Assembly (NCBI GenBank): GCA_937872125.1
Contig: CALMNY010000254.1
Span: 1 to 11,279, forward strand
Source: an uncultured Candidatus Competibacteraceae bacterium
GTDB taxonomy: Bacteria; Pseudomonadota; Gammaproteobacteria; Competibacterales; Competibacteraceae
DNA: 11,279 bases
Direction: 5' to 3'
The position numbers and the translations under genes were made by a program. Every line of letters begins with the position of its first letter. The first letter of the stretch is position 1. Below the pieces are notes generated by a model. It was not told where the DNA came from. It worked only from the letters and a program-made list of their open reading frames with translations, and searched no databases. Positions 5,372 to 11,279 of the stretch are shown in pieces.

Positions 5372-8281
5372 ATGACGGATGTAACGGTCAGGCAGTTTGC
5401 AACGGTGGTCGGCATACCGGTGGATCGTCTGCTGGAGCAGTTTACCGAAGCAGGCATTACGGTCGCTGGGGCAGACGCTGCGATCACGGAAAAACAAAAG
5501 CTGGATCTGCTGGCGCATCTACGCAAAAGTCGCGGCAACCGGCTGACGCAGAATGTGGCTGAGCCTAAAAAGATCACGCTCAAGCGTAAAACCCACAGCG
5601 AAATCAAGATGACGGGCGGTGCGGCGGGGCAAGTCAAAACCGTCAGCATCGAAGTCCGCAAAAAGCGGACCTATGTCAAGCGTGGTTTGGTGGAGGATGA
5701 GGCATCTCGCCGCCGCGAGCCGGAGGTTCAGACTGAAGCGCCAGTCTTGCCTATTCTCCCGGTTGTGGAGGTTAGTGAACCTGAACCTCGCCGCTCCCTG
5801 GAGACCATCAAGGAAGCCGAACCGGCGCTCGAAGAGGCGCAGCGACAACCAGTCGCCGAGGGGGTGGACAGCCGTTCCGTCGAGGAAGCCGCTGCTCCGC
5901 GTCCACCGGAAGCGGAAGAGATCGCCAGCCGTCCGCTCCCGGTGGAGGAGGCGCTGCGGCCTCAGCCGGAACCGACCCCGCCAGAGCGCCGTCAATCTGA
6001 AGAGACCGAGGTCCGCCGGCCGGTCGAGGAAGAGCCGCGCCGCCGCGCCGAAGCCGAGATGCCTCGCCGCCGGCCGGAAGAGCAAAACCGTCGCCCGGCG
6101 GAACCCGGAGTTCGCCGCCGGCCGGATGCGCCGGACGAGCGCCGCAAGCCGGCGGAACGGCCTGCCGGTTCCCGACCTGCCGAAACCCGAGGCCGCAAAT
6201 CCACGGACACCGCACCAGTCATGCCGACCGTGCAGCGGCGCGTTGGCGCTGGCGGCGCTGGACCCGCGCCCGGAGCCAAACCAGCGCCTGGGACGGTAGC
6301 GGCGGCAGATGCCCGAGCCAGGAAGCGTCCCGAAACCACTCCGACCAAACGTCGGAGTGAAGCCGAATCACCCCGGCATCGGGAGATCGAGAGTGAGGCG
6401 GAGCGGTTGTCCCGGCAGGGACGCAGCGATCAGGCGGTCTTTGATCGTTCTGACCGCCGCCGGCCGCGCAAAGCCAAGGTCACCAAAACCATTACGCCTG
6501 TCCCGCGCCATGGTTTCGCCAAGCCCACCGCCCCAGTGGTGCGTGAGGTGAACCTGCCAGAAACCATCAGCGTTGCCGATCTGGCCCAGAAGATGTCGGT
6601 CAAGGCGACGGAAGTGATCAAAACCCTGTTCAAGATGGGGATGATGGTTACCATCAACCAGGTGGTGGATCAGGAAACCGCCGCGCTGGTCGTGGAGGAG
6701 ATGGGGCATACCTACAAGCTGCTCAACGAAAATGCGCTGGAGGAAGAACTGACCGCTGGCAGTGGCGGCGAAGCGATGCCGCGCCCGCCGGTGGTGACCA
6801 TCATGGGGCACGTAGATCATGGCAAGACCTCGCTGCTCGATTACATCCGCCGGACGCGGGTTGCGGCGGGCGAGGCCGGCGGCATCACCCAGCACATCGG
6901 CGCGTACCACGTGAGCACGCCAAAGGGTGTGGTCACCTTCCTTGATACCCCGGGTCACGCCGCGTTCACCGCCATGCGGGCGCGCGGCGCCAAAGCGACC
7001 GACGTTGTGGTGCTGGTGGTGGCGGCGGATGACGGCGTGATGCCGCAAACGATTGAGGCGATTCAGCACGCCCGCGCCGCCGGCGTACCGATTGTGGTGG
7101 CGGTCAACAAGATGGACAAGTCCGGGGCCGATCCGGAGCGGGTCAAGAGCGAGCTGTCGGCGCAGGGCGTCATCTCCGAGGAGTGGGGTGGCGAGAACCT
7201 GTTTACCTACGTATCCGCCAAGAGCGGAATGGGCGTGGACGAGCTGCTGGACAAGATTCTGGTGCAGGCTGAGGTGTTGGAGCTGGACGCGCCGGTGGAT
7301 GGTCTGGCCAAGGGGGTGGTGATCGAGTCGCGGCTGGACAAGGGCCGTGGCCCGGTGGCGACCGTGCTGGTGCAGAGCGGCACCCTGCGCAAAAGCGACG
7401 TGATTCTGAGCGGCCTGGAATACGGCCGGGTGCGCGCCATGCTCAACGAGACCGGCCAGAACGTCAGCGAAGCCGGTCCATCCATCCCCGTGGAAGTCCT
7501 GGGTCTGTCCGGCGCTCCCAAGGCGGGTGATGACGTCATCGTGGTCGCTGACGAGCGCAAGGCCCGTGAAATCGCCCTGTTCCGTCAGAGCAAGGCCCGC
7601 GAGGCGCAGGCCCAGAAGTCGATCATTGATATTGATGGCATTTCCCGGCAATTCGAGGCTGGGGAAATCAGCGTGCTCAACGTGGTGCTGAAAGCCGACG
7701 TGCAGGGGTCCACCGAGGCTATCGTGGATGCGCTGACCCGGTTGTCCACCCAGGAAGTGCAGGTCAAGATCGTCGCCAGTGGCGTCGGCGGCATCAACGA
7801 GTCCGACGTTACTTTGGCCAAGACCTCGCGGGCGCTGCTGATCGGCTTCAATGTGCGCGCCGACAGCGTCGCCAAGAAGCTGGCCGACGAGGAAGGATTG
7901 AAACCGCATTACTACAGCGTCATCTATGAACTGATTGATGACGTGAAGAGCGCCATGATCGGGATGCTCAAGCCGGAGTTCAAGGAGCAGATCATCGGCT
8001 TGGCCGAGGTGCGACAGGTGTTCCGCTCGCCCAAGTTCGGCGTAGTGGCCGGCTGCATGGTCATGGACGGGGTCGTGCGCCGCAGCAACCCGATTCGCAT
8101 CTTGCGCAGCCATGTAGTGATCTTCGAAGGCGCGCTGGATTCGTTGCGCCGGTTCAAGGACGATGTGACCGAGGTGCGCGCCGGCATGGACTGTGGCATG
8201 GGCGTGAAGAATTACAACGATATCCGCGAGGGCGACCAGATCGAGGTGTTCGAGCGGGTGCAGGTGCAGCGCACCCTGTAA
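5372..8281 (+). CDS. infB: Translation initiation factor IF-2
   Basis: IF2 is the GTPase that brings fMet-tRNA to the 30S subunit and promotes subunit joining. The protein has 969 residues from ATG 5372 (MTDVT, as in E. coli), against 890 in E. coli. An upstream in-frame TTG at 5321 lies inside nusA and is rejected. The order is: IF2_N domain (1-52); conserved basic stretch [14 protein letters not shown] (about 89-102); a long charged linker rich in Pro, Glu and Arg (about 115-390); second IF2_N-like domain (about 394-446, [12 protein letters not shown]); and a G domain with GHVDHGKT (479-486), DTPGH (525-529), NKMD (579-582) and SAK (615-617). Domain II, the middle linker domain and the C-terminal fMet-tRNA-binding domain follow, ending [12 protein letters not shown]. 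The extra length is all in the linker. A short GC stem (5349-5361) and a G-rich ribosome site lie just before the start. Confidence 0.98.
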   Translation: MTDVTVRQFATVVGIPVDRLLEQFTEAGITVAGADAAITEKQKLDLLAHLRKSRGNRLTQNVAEPKKITLKRKTHSEIKMTGGAAGQVKTVSIEVRKKRTYVKRGLVEDEASRRREPEVQTEAPVLPILPVVEVSEPEPRRSLETIKEAEPALEEAQRQPVAEGVDSRSVEEAAAPRPPEAEEIASRPLPVEEALRPQPEPTPPERRQSEETEVRRPVEEEPRRRAEAEMPRRRPEEQNRRPAEPGVRRRPDAPDERRKPAERPAGSRPAETRGRKSTDTAPVMPTVQRRVGAGGAGPAPGAKPAPGTVAAADARARKRPETTPTKRRSEAESPRHREIESEAERLSRQGRSDQAVFDRSDRRRPRKAKVTKTITPVPRHGFAKPTAPVVREVNLPETISVADLAQKMSVKATEVIKTLFKMGMMVTINQVVDQETAALVVEEMGHTYKLLNENALEEELTAGSGGEAMPRPPVVTIMGHVDHGKTSLLDYIRRTRVAAGEAGGITQHIGAYHVSTPKGVVTFLDTPGHAAFTAMRARGAKATDVVVLVVAADDGVMPQTIEAIQHARAAGVPIVVAVNKMDKSGADPERVKSELSAQGVISEEWGGENLFTYVSAKSGMGVDELLDKILVQAEVLELDAPVDGLAKGVVIESRLDKGRGPVATVLVQSGTLRKSDVILSGLEYGRVRAMLNETGQNVSEAGPSIPVEVLGLSGAPKAGDDVIVVADERKAREIALFRQSKAREAQAQKSIIDIDGISRQFEAGEISVLNVVLKADVQGSTEAIVDALTRLSTQEVQVKIVASGVGGINESDVTLAKTSRALLIGFNVRADSVAKKLADEEGLKPHYYSVIYELIDDVKSAMIGMLKPEFKEQIIGLAEVRQVFRSPKFGVVAGCMVMDGVVRRSNPIRILRSHVVIFEGALDSLRRFKDDVTEVRAGMDCGMGVKNYNDIREGDQIEVFERVQVQRTL
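6013..6125 (+). repeat. GC-rich repeats in the IF2 linker
   Basis: The 13-mer CGCCGCCGGCCGG occurs at 6065-6077 and 6113-6125, exactly 48 bp (16 codons) apart. A shorter match, CCGCCGGCCGG, lies at 6013-6023, and a related run near 6455-6467. In protein these give RRRP blocks in the charged linker. The 48-bp step keeps the frame, so the linker may grow or shrink by recombination or slippage without breaking IF2. Confidence 0.6.
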
Positions 8282-8306
8282 AACCGGAATGGAGCGAAGC
8301 TGAATC

Positions 8307-8705
8307 ATGGCCCATGGCCCCGCCCCGCGCACCCGCCGCATCGGCGAACAGATTCGCCGCGATCTGGCGGAACTGATCCGTGCCGAATTGCGTGATCCGC
8401 GTCTGACGCTCGTATCCACCACCAGCGTCGAGGTCAGCCGCGATCTGGCGTATGCGCGGATTTACGTCACCGCGGTCTGTGAACCGGCGGCGCGGGCTGA
8501 ATTGGTGGCCGAACTCAACCGGGCTGCGCCGCTGTTGCGGCGGGAACTGGGGCGGCGGCTGCGCACCCGCACTGTGCCGAAGCTGGAATTTCGCTACGAC
8601 GAGACGGTGGAGCGGGGCGCCCGGCTGTCGGCGCTGATTGACGCGGCGGTGGCCGCCGACGCCGAGCGGCATCATGCCGACGCTGGCCCGGAGGAAAACG
8701 AGTGA
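8307..8705 (+). CDS. rbfA: 30S ribosome-binding factor RbfA
   Basis: RbfA binds the 30S subunit near the 5' end helix of 16S rRNA and aids its maturation, notably in the cold. The protein is 132 residues, matching E. coli. It is a single type-II KH-like domain: RIGEQIRRDLAELI helix, LRDPRL, strands VSTTSVEVSRDLAYARIYVTAV, then a helix and LRTRTVPKLEFRYDETVERGARLSALI. The usual helix-kink AxG motif reads Ala73-Ala74-Pro75 here, so the Gly is replaced by Pro. ATG 8307 follows GGAG at 8291 with a long 12-nt spacing; the start still fits the family length. The TGA stop overlaps the truB GTG, so truB translation is probably coupled. Confidence 0.96.
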   Translation: MAHGPAPRTRRIGEQIRRDLAELIRAELRDPRLTLVSTTSVEVSRDLAYARIYVTAVCEPAARAELVAELNRAAPLLRRELGRRLRTRTVPKLEFRYDETVERGARLSALIDAAVAADAERHHADAGPEENE

Positions 8706-9610
8706 CGAATCGCCGCGACCGTCGCCCGGTCAGCGGCGTGCTGCTGCTGGACAAGCCGGTCGGCTGGACCTCCAACGCGGCGCTGCAAGCGGTCAAGCGC
8801 CTGTATCAGGCGCAAAAGGCTGGCCATACCGGCAGCCTTGATCCGCTGGCCAGCGGTCTGTTGCCCATCTGTCTGGGCGAAGCTACCAAGCTGTCGGGGC
8901 TGTTGCTGAATGCCGACAAGGCATACCGCTTTACCTGCCGGTTGGGCGTAACCACTACGACCGGTGACGCCGAGGGCGAGATTCTCGCCACCCGCCCGGT
9001 CGGGCTGCTGAACCAGGAACAGGTAGAGGCCGCGCTGCGGCGCTTCACCGGTGTGATCCAGCAGACGCCGCCGATGTACTCGGCGGTCAAGCGCGATGGC
9101 CAGCCGTTGTACAAGCTGGCGCGCCAGGGGATTGAAGTCGAACGCGCGCCGCGCGAGGTGACGATTCACGAATTGCGGCGGCTGCGGCTGGACGGTGCGG
9201 AACTGGAATGTGAGCTGCGCTGCTCCAAAGGAACTTATGTACGGACGCTGGCTGCCGACCTCGGCGAGGTGCTGGGCTGCGGCGCGCACGTCGTGGCCCT
9301 GCGCCGCACGGTGGTCGAACCCTACGACGCCGCGCGGATGGTGACCCTGGACGCCTTGCGCGAGCGGGCGGAACAGGGTTTAGCGGCGCTGGATGAGGTG
9401 CTCTTGCCGGCGGATACCGCGCTGCCGGACTGGCCAGTGGTGCGGGTGCGCGGCGACGCCGCTTTTTACCTGCGCCAGGGCCAGCCGGTGCTGGTTCCGC
9501 GCGCCCCGACCCAGGGTTGGGTGCGGTTGTACGAAGGTGAGGAGCGGTTTCTGGGCATCGGCGAGATTCTCGACGATGGCCGGGTCGCGCCGCGCCGATT
9601 GTTGCTCTAA
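8702..9610 (+). CDS. truB: tRNA pseudouridine(55) synthase TruB
   Basis: TruB makes the universal pseudouridine 55 in the T loop of tRNAs and also acts as a tRNA folding chaperone. The protein has 302 residues (E. coli 314). The catalytic motif GHTGSLDPLASG holds the nucleophile Asp47. LLLDKPVGWTS (14-24), KAYRF, PPMYSAVK and YVRTLAADLG are the other family motifs. The C-terminal part (about 240-302) looks like the small PUA-type domain (VRLYEGEERFLGIGEI). The start is GTG 8702, overlapping the rbfA stop as GTGA, with GGAGGA six bases upstream. This gives strong support for both the start and coupling. Confidence 0.97.
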   Translation: MTNRRDRRPVSGVLLLDKPVGWTSNAALQAVKRLYQAQKAGHTGSLDPLASGLLPICLGEATKLSGLLLNADKAYRFTCRLGVTTTTGDAEGEILATRPVGLLNQEQVEAALRRFTGVIQQTPPMYSAVKRDGQPLYKLARQGIEVERAPREVTIHELRRLRLDGAELECELRCSKGTYVRTLAADLGEVLGCGAHVVALRRTVVEPYDAARMVTLDALRERAEQGLAALDEVLLPADTALPDWPVVRVRGDAAFYLRQGQPVLVPRAPTQGWVRLYEGEERFLGIGEILDDGRVAPRRLLL

Positions 9611-9617
9611 ATCGTTG

Positions 9618-9661
9618 AACCTTGGGGTTTGCTTGTTGATTGTCGTCGCCAAGGTTAGTAT
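9618..9661 (+). promoter_or_regulatory. Hairpin and possible promoter between truB and rpsO
   Basis: AACCTTGG (9618-9625) and CCAAGGTT (9649-9656) form an exact 8-bp inverted repeat with a 23-nt loop, followed by AGTATTTTTG. A weak promoter overlaps it: TTGTTG (9633-9638) and TAGTAT (9656-9661) with a 17-bp spacer. In E. coli rpsO has its own promoter, so one is expected here, but neither element is strong. The hairpin could equally be a weak attenuator. Confidence 0.35.
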
Positions 9662-9708
9662 TTTTGACTAAGTTTGTTTGACTGATCGAATTTGAACTGG
9701 AGTTTTTC

Positions 9709-9978
9709 ATGCCCCTCAACACCGAACAGAAGTCCCAGATCGTGCGGGATTACCAGCGCGACCCCGCTGATACCGGCTCGCCGGAAGTCCAGGTCGCGTT
9801 GCTGACGAATCGCATCAATGGCTTGCAGCCGCATTTCGGCGAGCACAAGAAGGACCATCATTCCCGGCGCGGGTTGCTGAAGATGGTCAACCAGCGGCGC
9901 AAGCTGTTGGACTATCTGAAGAAGCAGGATTTGCAACGCTATCAGGGCCTGATTAGCCGCCTCGGTTTGCGCCGCTGA
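9709..9978 (+). CDS. rpsO: 30S ribosomal protein S15
   Basis: S15 is a primary binder of the central domain of 16S rRNA and forms an intersubunit bridge. The protein is 89 residues, the standard length, nearly colinear with E. coli S15: [56 protein letters not shown] and the end LISRLGLRR. The ATG at 9709 has GGAG at 9699-9702, six bases upstream. The E. coli protein represses its own mRNA through a pseudoknot over the ribosome site; I cannot confirm such a fold here by eye. It is followed after 37 nt by pnp. Confidence 0.98.
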   Translation: MPLNTEQKSQIVRDYQRDPADTGSPEVQVALLTNRINGLQPHFGEHKKDHHSRRGLLKMVNQRRKLLDYLKKQDLQRYQGLISRLGLRR

Positions 9979-10015
9979 GGTTTTCCATCGCTCTTTTGCT
10001 GAACAGGACGCTTTC

Positions 10016-11279
10016 GTGACGCCCATCAAAAAGACATTTCAGTACGGCCAGCATACCGTGACGCTGGAAACGGGCGAAATCGCCCGGCAGGCCAGTGGCG
10101 CAGTGATCGTCAACATGGCCGACACCGTGGTGCTGGTGACCCTGGTCGCCGCCCGGGAAACCGAGGAAGGCCGGGACTTCCTGCCGCTGCGGGTGGATTA
10201 CCAGGAGCGTACTTACGCAGCCGGTCGCATTCCCGGCGGCTTTTTCCGGCGCGAAGGGCGTCCGTCCGAAAGCGAAACCCTGACCGCCCGGTTGATTGAT
10301 CGGCCGCTGCGCCCGCTGTTTCCCGACGGTTTCACCCACGAGTTGCAGATCATCGCCACCGTGATGTCGCTGAATAATCAGGTGGACCCGGAGATTCCGG
10401 CGCTGCTGGGCGCGTCGGCGGCGGTGGCGCTGTCCGGCGTGCCGTTCAACGGCCCCATCGGCGCGGCCCGGGTCGGTTATCACAACGGCCAATACCTGCT
10501 GAATCCGACCCGCAAGGAGCTGAAAACCTCGCAACTGGATTTGGTGGTGGCGGGCACCGCGCAGGCCGTGCTGATGGTGGAGTCCGAGGCCCAGGAGCTG
10601 TCAGAAGAGGTGATGCTGGGCGCGGTGGTGTTCGGCCACGAGCAGATGCAGACCGCGATTCGCGCCATCAATGAGTTGGTGGTTGAAGCGGGCGTCCAGC
10701 CGTGGAACTGGCAGCCGCCGGCCAGCGACGCCATGTTGGCCACGGCGACCCGGACCGCCGCCGAGCACGCCTTGACCGAGGCGTATCAGATTGCCGAAAA
10801 ACTGACCCGCCAGCAGCGGGTGAGCGAGATTCGCAATCAGACCCTCGCCCAACTGCTCGCCCAGGAACCGGAACGCTGGACCGCGCAGGCGATTGAAAGC
10901 GCATTCTCGGCGCTGGAAAGCGAGATTGTGCGCGGGCGCATTCTGGCCGGCCAGCCGCGCATTGATGGCCGCGACACCTGCACCGTGCGCCCGATCACGG
11001 TCCGGGTGGGCGTGTTGCCGCGCACCCACGGCTCGGCGCTGTTCACCCGGGGCGAGACCCAGGCGCTGGTGATCGCGACGCTCGGCACCGACCGGGACGC
11101 CCAGATCATTGACGCCATCGGCGGTGAATACCGCCAGCCGTTCCTGCTGCACTACAACTTTCCGCCCTATTCGGTCGGCGAAATCGGTCAGGTCGGCAGT
11201 CCCAAGCGCCGGGAAATTGGCCACGGCCGGCTGGCCAAGCGCGGGGTGCAGGCGATCATGCCGAAACCCGAGCAGTTCC
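10016..11279 (+). CDS. pnp: Polynucleotide phosphorylase, N-terminal 421 codons (3' end outside window)
   Basis: PNPase is the 3'-to-5' phosphorolytic exoribonuclease of the RNA degradosome. The frame stays open to the last base, giving about 60 percent of a protein of about 700 residues. Visible parts are: first RNase PH domain (about 1-140, [51 protein letters not shown]); the linking helical domain (about 240-310); and the start of the second RNase PH domain ([62 protein letters not shown]). The KH and S1 domains lie beyond the window. The start is GTG 10016 with AGGA seven bases upstream; it aligns with the E. coli N-terminus near VRKFQYG. The gap to rpsO is only 37 nt, with no room for the long pnp leader hairpin of E. 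coli. Confidence 0.97.
   Translation, partial: MTPIKKTFQYGQHTVTLETGEIARQASGAVIVNMADTVVLVTLVAARETEEGRDFLPLRVDYQERTYAAGRIPGGFFRREGRPSESETLTARLIDRPLRPLFPDGFTHELQIIATVMSLNNQVDPEIPALLGASAAVALSGVPFNGPIGAARVGYHNGQYLLNPTRKELKTSQLDLVVAGTAQAVLMVESEAQELSEEVMLGAVVFGHEQMQTAIRAINELVVEAGVQPWNWQPPASDAMLATATRTAAEHALTEAYQIAEKLTRQQRVSEIRNQTLAQLLAQEPERWTAQAIESAFSALESEIVRGRILAGQPRIDGRDTCTVRPITVRVGVLPRTHGSALFTRGETQALVIATLGTDRDAQIIDAIGGEYRQPFLLHYNFPPYSVGEIGQVGSPKRREIGHGRLAKRGVQAIMPKPEQF

Noticed and set aside
6056..6240. Internal start codons for a short IF2 isoform (as IF2-beta in E. coli)
   Set aside because: ATG codons exist in the linker (for example 6058 and 6221), but none has a Shine-Dalgarno at a useful distance.
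6368..8422. Long open frame on the minus strand opposite infB (684 codons)
   Set aside because: It covers the G domain and C-terminal part of infB in antisense, with the His/Gln/Leu/Arg-rich make-up of a shadow frame and no motif of its own.

Overview
The window is about 11.3 kb of GC-rich bacterial chromosome, almost certainly from a gammaproteobacterium outside the Enterobacterales. The proteins track their E. coli counterparts closely. The order fMet tRNA - rimP - nusA - infB - rbfA - truB - rpsO - pnp is the classical metY-nusA-infB/rpsO-pnp gene order of that class. I could not fix a genus from sequence alone.

Layout. Positions 1-1161 hold the 3' two thirds of proS (prolyl-tRNA synthetase), cut by the window start. 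Positions 1162-1441 are a convergent gap with four exact 9-bp DnaA boxes (TTATCCACA). Three of them lie within 35 bp, inside a 16-bp perfect inverted repeat. Positions 1442-2622 (minus strand) hold a small operon read leftward: a DUF4398-type lipoprotein, a TlpA-like thioredoxin and acylphosphatase. Positions 2623-3025 are a regulatory gap with a leftward promoter candidate, some palindromes and the rightward promoter of the initiator tRNA. Positions 3026-11279 are a long rightward translation/RNA operon that is cut inside pnp.

The right-hand operon joins initiator tRNA, 30S maturation factors (RimP, RbfA), transcription elongation/termination factor NusA, initiation factor IF2, tRNA pseudouridine-55 synthase TruB, ribosomal protein S15 and polynucleotide phosphorylase. 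Between the tRNA and rimP I see two intrinsic terminators flanking a 78-nt rod-like hairpin. This matches the E. coli arrangement, in which RNase III processing and terminator read-through set expression of the downstream genes. I saw no clear second promoter ahead of rimP.

The window is mostly conserved housekeeping sequence, and I found no mobile element, CRISPR array or defence system. The points most worth a second look are the DnaA-box cluster next to proS (origin-like, or a DnaA titration/reactivation-type site), the U1:U72 mismatch in the initiator tRNA, the attenuator-rich rimP leader, a small insertion in the NusA S1 domain with a tandem duplication at its base, and the very short rpsO-pnp gap.
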